From positions 372,001-436,000 of the forward strand of contig JAKULF010000011.1 in assembly GCA_022661535.1 (NCBI GenBank): DNA of 64,000 nt, in the 5' to 3' direction. Of this stretch, positions 15,401 to 27,788 are shown piece after piece. Source of the stretch: Eutypa lata. Lineage: Eukaryota > Ascomycota > Sordariomycetes > Xylariales > Diatrypaceae. The notes beneath the pieces were generated by a model. It ran no database searches. It was not told the DNA's origin and saw only the letters and a program-made list of their open reading frames with translations. Made by a program: the position numbers and the translations under genes. Within the stretch, counting starts at the first letter, position 1. The number at the start of each line of letters is the position of its first letter.

Positions 15401-17091
15401 AAGGAATAGTTATGTACTTCAATGCGAATAACTAACCAACCCATAACTCGGTATGTAACTAAAGCTACAGCCCATAAAACCCCATGCCCTACCGGCCCTG
15501 CTCTGCCCTGTCCGCCCTGTCAGGCCCTGTTTCTTCCCTGCGGCACATGCTTACCCCACTATGACATTGGAGACTTGTCCACATCTGTAGAGGTATAATA
15601 TTGTACATAGCTAGGTAGTTACATACAAGTATGGATGTACGTAGGTATGTATAGTGGGAGGGTCCTTTCTCCACCCCTGTAAGGCGCTAGTGGCCAGCAA
15701 CAACGACACTGACAGGCGAAATCTCATCAACCCCTGTAGGACGAATCTCAAAGGGCTGAAGTCACTAAACTCGAAGAAGAGCAAGTCTAGCCATGTAGAC
15801 TACCTACATAATATGTAGCAAAAAAGAGGTGATGTGGGTTGTGCTCTCACGGAGATGTATGTTCGATGTACGTATAATACGTCTATGACTTACATACATA
15901 GTACACATTTAATCCTCCATACAAATAACTTACCCATGTATAATACCAATACTAGACTACCTATGTACCTTAAGTGCGAACGGGGACTTGTGGAGACATC
16001 ACCGAGGCCAAGACCCACGAAGCCTAGCCCACTATTTCAGTTCGACGAACATAAATGCTCAGGTTCATTGCATGTGGGTTATTTCATTGTACAGACGTGG
16101 TAGGTACCTAAGTTATCCTGGATAAAGTACTTGCACCAGGGCTAGCTGACCCCTACAATTGTATGTATCTCACCTCAACTTCTGTGCAATACTTGGGACT
16201 AAATACAATATGATGCTCATTCCCCCATAACTTATTATGATGATACCCCTACTTTTACTATTCTTTTTACATTTACTTACTTAACACTCTATCTCTCTCA
16301 CTTTGAAGAGGATAGTTGGCAGGCTGTAGATATCGGAGTCTTATTGTCACCTAGTCTCTCTTATTACACTTATTAGCATCAAGTTTGTGACTTGAACATT
16401 TAATATTTTTTATTCCTTTTCCCCGCCTCCCCAGCATTTGTTGTGTTGTTTCTGGCATTGGAGGTTTCTTCAAGTACATCTTACACTTTTTTCATCTTTT
16501 ATATTGATACCAATTCCTATTTTGTCATCGTTCCAATTATTGTTGGTCCCAACCACTGCATTGACCATTGGCTTGTCCTCGAGACAAAATAATTTCGTAG
16601 GGACTGGATATATTCATATAAGTTAACAACGACGACAACGACGAGGACATACACGAGCACCTAGCGTTTACTATATTTGGCAGGCTAAGGATTGGAAGGG
16701 AAGAAAGAAAAAAAGAAAGAAAGTGAAAAGAGTTTGGGAGCGCTCTGTGACAGTTTCTTATCTGACTCGCGTGCATATCTTATATACCCCTACTGCTGCT
16801 GGGACTGACTGAGACTGGGACCGGGACTGATTTGCTATACAATCCCAATTCTGCGTTGTCGACCTTCGATCTATCGATCTTCCCGCTTGACCTACAGTTA
16901 ATGACACCATTGCTGTGTTAGTCCAAATTTCCCAAGGGGTTTCAAGTTAATATTTCCCCCAAATTAACTTTCCTTCTCCTTCCGTTACGACTCGAAAGGA
17001 TATATACCATTGCTCGTTCTTGTAGGATTTGATCCCTTCGGCTCCGGATATCTTCGTACTATTATTTCGGTGTCCGTCTGATCTGTTCCTG

Positions 17092-17111
17092 CCTCCCTCC
17101 CTCCCTCCCTC
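17092..17111. repeat. (CCTC)5 pyrimidine tract
   Basis: A CCTC run about 440 bp upstream of the zinc-finger start codon. Long CT tracts are common in fungal promoters and 5' leaders, so it may belong to that gene's 5' region. Confidence 0.8.
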
Positions 17112-17550
17112 ACCCACAATTCTTGCCAAGAGGTTCCTCTATCGAGCCGAGACGTACGAACAAGTGCTACCCGGACCTGCCGATACGAACATCGCCACCG
17201 AGACCCATACGCCCTGCGACGTCCTCCAGCTGCTTTCCGGAACATTCAGCCACCCGGAATAAACTGGTTGGATCATATTCAATCTCGGTTAGCTCACCTC
17301 CGACGTCACAGATCTCAATGGCCATGTGCTAGACGACCTATGAACTTCCATACTCGACAGGTCAGGAATAGGTCGCCCTTTATACAACGGAGTACATACA
17401 TCCCTACCCAGCTGAGTCGATATTTGTCTTGCCTGGAAGTGGCGAACATATAACCCACCATAGTTGGATTCACTGCAACACCACAGGTCCAAAGAATCTT
17501 ATCACGGACTTGATTAGTACGCTGGGAAGAAAGAAACAGTGAGACCGAAG

Positions 17551-19704
17551 ATGGAGATCCCAAGATATGCCCCGGCCCCGAGGGAGCCGGGAGCTGGCCC
17601 GCCTGCTATATACATCGAGCGTCCGAGCACTCGCTTCGACCATAACCGACCCCATAATATGCCTTCAGCATTCTCGCCGTCTTCTATCCCAATGCCAATA
17701 CCAAGTAACGGTTATACCGCCGAAGACGTTGCCCCTCCCCCGTTACCTCCTCCGAAATACCTTCCAGGCATGGCACCTCCAGATTTCAAGCACGAGCGCG
17801 GGCGTTCGTTCGACTCGAATGGGAGCTGGGAAAGTCCACGACGGGAATCAGTACAGGAGCGGATGGGGTATGGCCGGCAGCCTGGAACTCAGGGAGGACT
17901 ACCTCGGTTTCCCCCCAAGGATGAGGGTTATCACAGCCTGAATTCCACGGTGTCTATTGGGTATGTATCGGCTGATATTTCTTTCCTATCTATACTGATT
18001 TTGCTACCCCCCCCCCCCTGGAATGCGCTAATCACTGTTGACTGTAGGTCGCAGGATTCTCTTCCTCAGAAGCTCTTCATGTCCCATGATCAGTTTCAGC
18101 TCAACAAGCCTAGCTTAAAAAATGATTTCGATAGCTCGCTACTCAAGAAACTCGACTCGCGACGAACGTTTGACAACCATTCCCCACCAAGGAGATCCGC
18201 TCTAAGCGCATCTGCCCACGAGCCAGTATCACGTTCGGAACTTCATCCTCAACACAAGTTACCGCAGCTTTCCCTCCCTATACGGCCCAATAAGTCACTC
18301 ATTGATTCCCCTGGTCGCTTTACCGATACACCATTGCATACTCCCTCGTTTCATGATTACCGATCCCCAATCGAGCCTACAGAGGCAGACAGGTCCCTGT
18401 TTGCTCGTGCCAAGAGGACAAACAGCGGTTCGATTCCCGATGATATGACTGTTTCGACACATAGTAGTGTGGAATTTAATGTTGACGACACTGAGTTCCC
18501 AATGGAGGAGACGTCAGGGATGAGGAAACTATACATAGACGACCACATGATGCGATCAGAATACCAAACTGCTGGACACAAGAGGCGTGCGGTCTCGCCA
18601 CCCGGTGACGATGTTCCACTGCAAGGATTCCCAGGGTCGGCCGACATTCTACGCCGCCGCGAAGGAGTAGCGAGAGCGTCGCCAACACCACGGCTTACGG
18701 TTATTCCCCAAGGGTCATCTATTTCCTCCATCTCATCTACAGGCCGTAGTGGGTCTTATGCGTCAAACATCTCAATTCCTGGAAGTAGCATGTCTAGCAT
18801 GAATTCATACGGTCGAAGATCGCCTGGCGGTTTGTCTGCGGGAGGACTCTCCCCAGTCGATATCTGCAACTCGCCCTTCAACAACCCCATCTCGCTGGGC
18901 CACTCACCTCGCACCCCGCTAGGTCGACCTGTACCACATCAGCGCAATGTTAGTGGCGAGAGCCGGAGTAGCATATTAGCCTCGCCAAGGAAGGTGACTG
19001 AGGTGCCTAAATCAAGCCTGAACAAAATACAAGGTGGTTTCCGCATGTGCGAGTGCTGTCCTAAGAAACCCAAGAAGTTTGAGACAGAGGAGGAACTTCG
19101 GTAAGTACTCATACGCCTACATAAAGTTCCATTTTGCATTTCTTTCGATTTTAGCCTGATGATCATATTCTGCACAATTTACACGCTTACCCCATTCCCC
19201 CCTTTTTTGGCCCGCGTAATTGCGTTGCTGACGGGATTTTTATATAGCGCACATGAAGCTGAGAAGCAATATGAATGCTCATTTTGTGGAAACCGATTCA
19301 AGAACAAGAATGAGGCCGAGCGGCACCAGAACAGTCTGCACGTCAGACGGCATAGTTGGTCTTGTTCAGCCCTATTGATTTCAGGCTATGACCGAGCATT
19401 TCATGATAGCACGAACCGGCCAGGCGAAGCTGACACGTGCGGCTATTGCGGGGAGGAATTTGCTCGTAGCGGTGGCCTTGGCCGTGCGCGGCACCCGACG
19501 GAACACGACTGGGATGAGCGGCTGAGACATTTACAGGAGGTGCATAAATTCCGCGAATGTAATTCCAGCAAGAAGTTCTATCGTGCGGATCACTTCCGAC
19601 AACATTTGAAGCACAGCCATGCGGGAACAAGCGGCAAATGGACAAACATGTTGGAAAACGCCTGCATGCTCGAGGAAGAACCCCCGCAACCACCACGCCG
19701 ATGA
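17551..19704 (+). CDS. C2H2 zinc-finger protein (putative transcription factor)
   Basis: Three exons, 17551-17960, 18048-19100 and 19248-19704, give a protein of about 639 residues. Introns are GTATGT...CTGTAG and GTAAGT...TATATAG, and both phases agree. I chose the ATG at 17551; the frame opens slightly upstream only through a GTG, which is not a likely start here. The N-terminal three quarters is Ser/Pro-rich and disordered. The C-terminus has a canonical finger (C-x2-C-x12-H-x4-H), then a second C-x2-C pair with a long linker to an H-x4-H, then a third finger-like segment that keeps the two histidines but appears to lack one of its cysteines. The ADHFRQHLKHSHAG stretch looks like that of a conserved fungal C2H2 family. 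A nuclear DNA-binding regulator is inferred; targets are unknown. Intron 1 is in frame and stop-free (see findings). Confidence 0.85.
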
Positions 19705-21892
19705 GAATGAGCGAATTAGGCGGTCATGTTTCCCCCTCGGAGCTCGGAGGGTAGGATCCAACGGACAAGCCCCAGTCTAGAAAACCTCGTGGTCGGATAC
19801 CTTCCCGTTCTGGGGGTATCCTGCAAGCAATCTGCTGGCGATCATCAACTGCGGGTTATTATTTTGTTCCAATCTAATCCTTTTTCTGGAGGGGGTCTTT
19901 TGCTTCGATGATCCGGCAGCAAAGCTTATCATTTGCATCAAGTGGAACGCGCCCAAGTAGTCCGGCTGCTTCTCATTTCATGATCAACATTTTCAACCTA
20001 CCAACAGCAGCCGCAGCAGCGTCTATCTTTCCTTTTCTTTCTTTCTTTCTCACCAATGGTCGCACAGCATTACTTGGCTTGCTTAAGTTCCCATTACTAC
20101 CATGTTCGGCAAACAAAGATTCCAGGTTGACGGGGGTGGCTGTGCGATAGAGGAAAGAAAAAAGATTATGTTTGGTGGTCAAGGGGGTCTGATTCGCTGC
20201 TAAACAATCACGTCATCCTTGCAGTTGACATCAATTGACAGCGAAGTTTAACCCCCCTCCCCTGCCCCCCTCTTCCCCAAAAGAAGCAACTTAGCCCTAC
20301 GGGATCCCACATTTAGGACAAGACAACCCTTGCTCCCCTCTCCCTCCTAGGACCTCCTGGTTCCCTCCTGGCCCCTTCCACTGATATAACGCGGCCGGTT
20401 CGCCCGGCCGATCTCCCGCCTCGTTAAGACATTCCGCTGCCGGTCTCGCAAATCGGTTCAATGGTGAATATCCAGCCAATCTTGATGCAGTTCAAAGGTT
20501 GCGACAAATGCACTGCAACTTAGCATTGCTGGCTTTCTGTTACAACACCCGCCATGACCATGATATAACCGATATTCATATACTACCAGCCCATGACACA
20601 TTATGTCTCCATCGGCTGTGCTGTGCCTCGGACGTACTTTTAGACCGGGTTGCATGCATTAAGCCACGTAAATGGTTGGAGTACGACCGAAAGCCGTTAT
20701 ATTGCTGACGGTTAAGCTTGTTCCTCTCCACACCATGCATGTTAGGTTGCCTCGGCGCATATGGAGATGCGCCTATTCATGGCTGAGCGATAAATCCATT
20801 GGCCTCACTGGGTTTCGGTCGAGTTACAGCACGAAGCCCTACAGTTTAACCAACTGGCCGTATTGCATCATGCAGCCTGGAAGTAACCTGCCCGCGGTCG
20901 GAAAGCTCACATCTAATTTATCGACATGGACACCTCATTTCCATGACAAATGAGGAAACAACTATGCAGCCTCTCTGGGCGCGGGGTTTTCCCCTGTCTG
21001 CTTATTCCCGCGCAGCCCATGGTAAGATGTGATAAGATTCCTTATTGCATCTTCTAGGAAGACGATAGGGCATTGCTGCATAGAAGGCTGCTGCACAGAA
21101 CCTTCATAAATACTACCTACTGGGACGCTCCTTTTTCTTCTTTCCCCTCTAGCATCTCTTCTCCGGCTTAAAGCAAGTCCATCCAGATACCCGCCCTTGT
21201 TGTTTCGGGCACACATCAAAATGCGACTCGATATACGAACGCAGTTTCATCACTAGCCACCCTAATTTCTGATTAGGCTTGCCCGCATCGCATGCCTGAT
21301 CAGACCTCACAGCAGTATTTTTGGCGTTGTATTTAGTTGATTTCCCCCCGCGCGGACATAGCGATCACCTTTTGCCCCTTACCATTAGCCAGTCCTCATT
21401 TTTGGTTCGTTTCCATACACATGCATACATATACGGAGTTCTACTTGGGTGTTTCATCGCATTGCCTGCTAGCATCATTGCAAGGCAGACTTGGCTGAGT
21501 AAATGAATGGGTTTTAAGGTCTCAGGGTTTTATAGGGGACCAATCCAATTTCTAAATCATCGGGCTGTGTTACACAAAGCGACTGCTGTTGCGTTGTTGC
21601 TTTTCATTTGCTTTTTGGAGTGAGGCGCTTTGAGCAGTTAAAAAAAAGAAAGGGGGTTGATTGATCATATTTTCTCGAACGGTATTACTTGCAACGATAC
21701 GACAGTACGGTGAGCTGAAGAGGTTGGAATGCGTTCCAAGGCAGTAGTAGCATTGATTGATTTTTGCGAAAGACTGGGGAAAGTTAAAAGGGAGGAAGAA
21801 TGAACGATTAATTGATTGAACGACTTTATAGCTGAACGTTATTTTACTGGCTTATTGACTGTATTGTTTTCGAGTATTAATACGAGGGTGTA

Positions 21893-21908
21893 AAGAGAGA
21901 GAGAGAGA
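21893..21908. repeat. (GA)n microsatellite
   Basis: An AGAGAG run in the spacer between the zinc-finger and YVH1-like genes. Confidence 0.8.
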
Positions 21909-22353
21909 AAGTAAGGTATATATATGTCTTTGCTGTGTTTTTCGTCTTTTTGTTTTTTCGTGAATGGAAGGGATAATGGTTCTCTATCTACATTGGATAT
22001 TACGGGTGTGATAAACTAGGTCACTCACTTCTAACCTGGTTTTCATAGTCAATAGAGTAGTGTGTGATACGAGGAAAAATCAAGTAAATTCATTGTTATA
22101 TGTTTCCTAATAAATGCAGAGAGTGAGTGTGTGATTACCTACCTAGATAGACGTAAGACACGGGGGAAGGTAAACATCAACGTAACTAGCTATCTAACAT
22201 GGTATACATATAGCATGACGCATGGGTATACCATACTGTATGTGTCTTGATAGGCGGAAAATTTCCCTCCAATTGCCCATCGTCGACTCATATTAGTTAA
22301 TGTGAAATACAATATAATGCTCGTTTATTTCTTGCAATGTCGCCTAATAAGTC

Positions 22354-22408
22354 AGGTAGGTAGGTTAAGTAGGTAGGTAGGTAGGTTAAGTAGGTAGGTA
22401 GGTAGGTA
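22354..22408. repeat. Compound GGTA repeat with TTAA interruptions
   Basis: GGTA units are interrupted twice by GGTTAAG, giving a higher-order tandem unit of about 20-22 bp repeated two to three times. This is the most structured of the GGTA tracts. Confidence 0.9.
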
Positions 22409-22570
22409 CTCTGGGTTGTGGTGATACCTACAATAAATTGGGCAACAGAATGCACACGCACGATGCAAGCAACCTTAGGCCTCCTCTAAATGTACAGGTA
22501 TTCTGATGTATGTAACAATCAAATGAGAAACCAACAACCAGTCTGTCTTATCTCCTACACTAGGTACCTA

Positions 22571-22646
22571 CTCCCTCCCTCCCTCCAGTCCAAGTCAGAG
22601 TCCGCCCACCCGCCCACCCGCCCGCCAGCCAGCCAGCCAGCCAGCC
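22571..22646. repeat. CTCC / CCCACCCG / GCCA compound repeat
   Basis: Three adjoining simple repeats on the pyrimidine-rich strand: CTCC units, CCCACCCG units, then five GCCA units. Confidence 0.85.
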
Positions 22647-23535
22647 TTCTACTTCCAACCAACCCCTCCCCCTCTTCGTTCATAGGTCGGTGCGGATGGT
22701 GTGGCCGTGTGGGTATAGGCGTGGGCATGGGCGGCTTTTTATCCCACACACCCTCTCCCCACTCCCACTCCCACTCCCACCCATCCCCCCCACCCTTTTC
22801 TAGAAATGGAAGCTCGTTTTTTTTGTTTTTTGTTTTTTGTCTTGGGTGGTTTCCCTTCCGTTCTTTGCGGTCGGTCGGGCTGTCACCTGATTCAGCCCTA
22901 TGACGGACCTAAAACTTACCCAGCCTTACGTAATTCTACTACTCTATGGAGGGGTAAATCTGTTCCAATAGCCGCCGCTGGATTTGAATAGGCGGGTAAC
23001 TTGCTACAAAGAACATACATATAGGCATCTATGTTGTAGTTATATATATATGCATCTATACTATATTTATGCATATATTGTATATTAGACACCCGCTTAT
23101 ATCTAGACACAGCCACAGGTCGACTTTAGTTGTGGCGACAACCTGCACTCCTTATAGAGCATCTCTTCACGCCTTGACTTAGGTTTCAACATACCTAGTG
23201 GGGTACCTACCTGGACAGAACCTGGTTAGATATTCTGTCTTAGAGATCAAATAACTAATACTGTGATAGGAAGATTATAGAGTCTATAAGACACCATTTT
23301 TTCCTCCGTAATATAGTCTGTCAGAAGGTTTTAAGGAATAACAGTGCCCTGCATTTCTATAGGGATTAGTTACTACCAAAATTTGACCACCCACCAAAAA
23401 TCAAACGAACCCCACGTGCACTTTTGATAAACTTTATCACCAGCGCCACCGCCACCATCACTACTGCTATCGATACGATACCATCACCACCAAATACTAC
23501 CCTACACTACCTATCTCCCTACTAACCATAATATA

Positions 23536-24845
23536 ATGTCCTCCCTATCCCGGATTTCGGGCAAAGACAATCTCTATGTCGGCGGGTAAATCTCTTCTCC
23601 CTATCTACTCTTATCTAATACCAATTACAGTTTGTTAGCTAACCCCCAACTCACAGAATCTGGGTATTTAATGCGCAAGGCCCGCGCCAAGCCATCTACG
23701 ACGCCAACATCACCCACGTGCTCTCTGTCATCAAGTTCTCGTTCGAGGGCTGGGCCAAAGAGGCCGACGCCAAAGCCTTCAGGCACCTCAGCATCGATAT
23801 CGATGATGACGACGATGAGGACATACTCGGCCACTTCCCCGCTGCTGTGCGCTTCATCGATGAGGGCTTGTATCCCAGAAATGTCACAGCAGCAGCAGCA
23901 GCAGCAGCAGACCCCTCCCAAGAGGCCGGGGCTGGTGGTGGAGGAGGGGGGAAGAAGACGGCCTCTTCACCCGGCGCCGTGTACGTGCACTGCGCGATGG
24001 GCCGCTCACGCTCCGTCAGCTGCGTCATCGCGTACCTACTGTACAAGTACCCGCACCGGTTCGGGGGGCGCCAACCCTCGACCACGACCACAGCCCAACG
24101 GCGCGCCGAAGCGGGAGATGTCGTGGCGAGCGCGCTGAGGCTGGTCCAGGAGGCGCGGGACATCGCCCAGCCCAACGACGGCTTCATGAAGCAGCTCGAG
24201 CTGTGGTGGGAGATGGGATGCCCCATCGCCGAAGATGGAGACGAGGGGGAAGGAGCCAGCCGTAGTAGTCTCGAGAACAACACCATCTACCAGAAGTGGC
24301 TCTACGAGCGCATGCTCAAAGACGCCCGGTACGCGCGCGTGGCGCCCGACGCGCGGGATATCCGGTTTGAGGACGAGGCTGAGGATACGGAGACGGGGGC
24401 GGCGGCGGTCGCTGATGCCGACGACAAGGACCAACAGCGACAACAGAATGCGTCCGAAAAGCCCGGGGAAAAGGAGGTCCGCTGCAAGAAGTGCCGGCGC
24501 GTCCTCGCGACGCCCAAGTTCCGCCTCTCCCACACGCCCACGGGGGAGAGCGAGTCTCCGGACTGCGCGCACATATTCGTCGAGACGCTCTCCTGGATGC
24601 GCGGCGCGCTGGAGGACGGCGCGCTCGAGGGCCGCCTCGGCTGCCCGAACCCCAAGTGCGGCGCTAGCGTCGGGCGCTTCGCCTGGCAGGGCCTGCAGTG
24701 CAGCTGTCGCGAGTGGGTCGTCCCTGCGTTTTCGCTGGCCAGGGGGCGGGTGGATGAGGTGGTTCCTCGTGGCGGCAGCAGCCGTAGTCCGGGCTCCACG
24801 GTCAGGATGCCGCCGGCGCCACTGGGGAGGAATGGGAATCTGTGA
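23536..24845 (+). CDS. YVH1: YVH1-type dual-specificity phosphatase
   Basis: Two exons, 23536-23585 and 23657-24845 (intron GTAAAT...CACAG with a GCTAAC branch site), encode about 412 residues. The N-terminal dual-specificity phosphatase domain begins with a DNLYVGG motif. The P-loop reads HCAMGRSRS, with the nucleophile at about Cys129, and acidic residues around 64-72 probably include the general acid. The C-terminal Cys/His-rich zinc-binding region (CKKCRR, HIFVE, CPNPKCG, CSCREW) is the hallmark of Yvh1/DUSP12. In yeast, Yvh1 releases Mrt4 from pre-60S particles, and the zinc domain is what matters for that role. Oddity: about 30 low-complexity residues (seven Ala, six Gly) sit just before the P-loop, and a Thr-rich insert lies after it. 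Family assignment is secure; function in this fungus is inferred. Confidence 0.92.
23887..23912 (+). repeat. Coding CAG/GCA repeat (poly-Ala)
   Basis: A trinucleotide run inside the YVH1-like gene encodes seven consecutive alanines within the phosphatase domain, in the insertion before the P-loop. Confidence 0.9.
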
Positions 24846-25202
24846 GTGAGAACTGACTATTATCTGGCTAGCTACATAGCTAGCTAAGACCCTATGTATT
24901 GCTGGTCTCGCCATCTTCCCTGTCGATCGATCTACCTACCTACTACCCTACCCCGGTGGTGCCTGACTTTGTTGTTCGTACGGGACGAAACAGGGCAAAG
25001 CAGAGACGAAAACGGTACTCCGGTCCCCTTTGTCGCTTGTCGCTTAAACCCACAAGCCGAGCCGACAAGACACACAGCTCTAGTAGGAGAGGAAGAAGAA
25101 GATGATGATGTGGCTTAGATAAAACGTAAGATGCTTATGTCATCCGGACTCCGGTCTATTATCAGTCCGCCCGCAGTCCGTCATCAGCCCATCCTAGCAG
25201 CC

Positions 25203-25222
25203 CATCCATCCATCCATCCATC
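25203..25222. repeat. (CATC)5 microsatellite
   Basis: Tandem CATC units downstream of the YVH1-like gene. Confidence 0.9.
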
Positions 25223-25824
25223 ACCGTTGGGATAGATAGGCACACCGGTCTTCTTCCGTCTGTGTGCTCATCGGAACATATATGTGTTCGTCTGTCAGCG
25301 CGCATGGCAACTTGGCATATTTACCGTGTCCTTTTTTCTTCTTCTTTTTACCTTACCTAACTACGTACCCTTCCTCAACTGGACATACATTACTATATAC
25401 GCATGAGCCCATTTCCACCTTAAAAACACCTTAGATTTCACACGCCATCCTGATACGTAACTAACTACTGCTTACCGATCTTTCAGCCAATCCTTTCCGC
25501 TCTATCTACCTCACGGGATATCTTGTATTACCTGAGATCTCACCTCCACCACCACCCCGACTTAGACCGAACACCCCCTCCTTTACTGCTGCTAACTTAC
25601 ACCCTGACACCCTGTCTTCTTCTTTTTCCTTCTTCCCGCCGCCCCTCTCATTGCTACGTGGTAGCGTCATCAGCCATTGATGGTTGATCACCAGCCCAAG
25701 AAGAAGGTGCTAGGGGGGGGGGGAGAGGTAGGGTCTCGTGGGCCATAGCTCCCTTCCTTCCTTCCCTTCCACCCACCAGCGTAGCGGTCGGGAGGTAACT
25801 AGTTAGTGGGGACTAGGTACTAGC

Positions 25825-25840
25825 TATGTATGTATGTATG
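25825..25840. repeat. (TATG)4 microsatellite
   Basis: Four TATG units followed by TACGTAG. Confidence 0.85.
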
Positions 25841-26316
25841 TACGTAGTAGTAGAGGAACCCGGGAGGAGTTCATCCATCCAGTCTTGATTAGCCTCATCT
25901 GGGCCCCCTGCTCTCCTCTCCTCACTCCATACCAATGATAAAAGAAAACAAAAATTTAAACTATTTCCTCGTCGTCTGTGCTCCGTGTCCCGGGTGCCCT
26001 GGCAAGCTACCCGACGTTGCGAATCAATGGTAACCGTAACACATGCATGGCATGGCAGGGTGCGGCATGGGTATAGTTCAGTCAGTATGTATTGTATCTT
26101 TCGAACTTCACTAAAATATGAGAGATCCTTCCTTCCTTCCTTTCTCCCTTCCTTACTTCTTCTTAAAGCCCGCAGTACCATTGATGACTGAACGTTTCGT
26201 ATATTGAGTATACATCATGAAAGGTATGCGATGCTGACGGGAACAGCCCCCCAGAAAAGGACAATTTACTTATGTAGTTAGTTAGCTACGAGCTTAGGCC
26301 AACAAAGTAATGTCCC

Positions 26317-26337
26317 TTTTTTTTTGTGTGTGTGTGT
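26317..26337. repeat. T9-(GT)6 tract
   Basis: A nine-base T run followed directly by six GT units. Confidence 0.9.
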
Positions 26338-27770
26338 CCCTCTCCCATTCAATGCCTGATCCAGGCAGTCCACCGATGGATGTGCGCTTGTTTTGCTAGG
26401 GCTTACGTTCCCGCTTGTGCAAAATCCTTGCTCTGCCCTAACTATGTAAGTACGTAGTCTATCTAGGCATTATATTGTACATACCTTATTGATATGTATT
26501 TGGTTAGTAAATTAGACTCATTGCGATATTCACTCGCCATGTACTTTTAGACCATGCCTGTAATACATATCACCCTCTAACCTCCTTCTCTCACCCCCCC
26601 CTTCCCCTCCCCACCATCGCGGAGGGTTCCTTGACGCGTTTTCCGATGTGTTTTTCATCATCGTCATCCCATCCATCTTATGGCTGTTTTTCTTTTCTCT
26701 GTCCTTAATATATATAATCTCCTAGTTACATGAGTTAGAGAAGAGAGGCAGACAGGAAGAAGGAAACTAAAAGGGTAGAAATGAAAGCTGGTGTGTTGCA
26801 TAGAGAAAGTTCACACGTCATATAAACGTATGAATCTAGATTAGCTACACAAGTATGTAGTTAGTTGGACAGATAGACGGCAATATGCTAGCTTGCTATG
26901 TACGTACAATACCCATGCTGACCTTGCACAGCACAGCATGTCGTATGTATCATGTCTTGTTGCGTACGTAGAAGTATGTAGTTATGTATCTACATGTCTA
27001 TGCAACCATGGACGTGCTTCTTCTACGTAGTTATATGTGACCTACAAATAATTAATAAGCAAACTAATAAAAGTCACATGCATACAGCGCTTGTCCTCAT
27101 CGGGCGCAGAATCCATTATTGACATACATACATACACACTTATCTACCATCATCATATGTACATGTAGTGTCTCAACTTGTTTGATGAGTACTTTTGGAC
27201 TGACCGGTAGATATGCAATAGATTTACGTAGTTTCTAGTGTAGCTTGCTTGTAATAGTAGGAAATAAATTGTACAGTAGTGCGTACGTACCTATAACTAT
27301 GTAGAGCTTCGGCAAATATAACTTAAGCACACCCCCCTAGCTTTCTCTTTAGCGTTCTTCCTCTTCTTTCCTTGGAATTTGCGTAATGCATGTCTAAGTA
27401 CATGGTAGCTATCTATCCTGTAGGTTTTGGCAATTTAACTTATTAGGAATATGTAAATGTTATAGGTATCTCGTTATGTGTGTTATTTGAATCGTTTTGT
27501 CTTTTGAGCTACCTCGACGCAAAACTAAAGAATTGTGTCTACAGAAGACGTTAACCTGTTTTTGATTGCAACCTACCCCCTTGTCTTGTCTTGTCCTTTC
27601 TTTCTTCTGTTGATGTGACTAGCTTCAACTTCAGTTTCAGCCCTGTCACTGTCGCTTTCCCGAGTATGTATGTCACATAGACCAGCGCAGAAAAATGGCT
27701 ACAATAGGTAATAAAGCTACGAACCTCGACCTCTTTCTCCCAGCCCCTGGGATAGGGTACTTCCTACATA

Positions 27771-27788
27771 CCAACCAACCAACCAACC
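27771..27788. repeat. (CCAA)4 microsatellite
   Basis: Tandem CCAA units in the YVH1/MATE spacer. Confidence 0.85.

Larger units (their letters stand above)
1..17550. other. Gene desert, no recognisable gene
   Basis: I find no convincing protein-coding or RNA gene in this 17.5-kb stretch. The longest open frames (about 120-140 codons, for example 9816-10178 and 13234-13656 on the minus strand) show no family motif, and no tRNA B-box-like sequence has a matching cloverleaf. The DNA is dense in short TA-step words (TACGTA, TACATA, GTATGT, CTAACTAG) and in tetranucleotide tracts, with base composition not far from balanced. That argues against an AT-rich, RIP-mutated transposon graveyard. The last 500-1000 bp, pyrimidine-rich, probably hold the promoter and 5' UTR of the zinc-finger gene. 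Unstable non-coding RNAs cannot be excluded by reading. Confidence 0.7.
19705..23535. other. Intergenic, no gene seen
   Basis: About 3.8 kb between the zinc-finger gene and the YVH1-like gene. The first few hundred bases are presumably 3' UTR. The rest has CT-rich tracts, several small open frames without motifs, and repeats at 21893-21908, 22354-22408 and 22571-22646. The right end is the YVH1 promoter. Confidence 0.6.

Noticed and set aside
17539..17550. Extended start of the zinc-finger protein at a GTG
   Set aside because: A GTG start is unlikely in a fungal nuclear gene when an in-frame ATG follows at 17551.
22490..22903. 137-codon plus-strand open frame with Ser/Pro/His runs
   Set aside because: Its length comes from microsatellites (CTCC, CCCACCCG, GCCA); no conserved segment.
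24036..24914. 292-codon minus-strand open frame opposite YVH1
   Set aside because: It lies entirely antisense to a well-supported phosphatase gene; GC-rich codon bias keeps the shadow frame open, and it has no motif.
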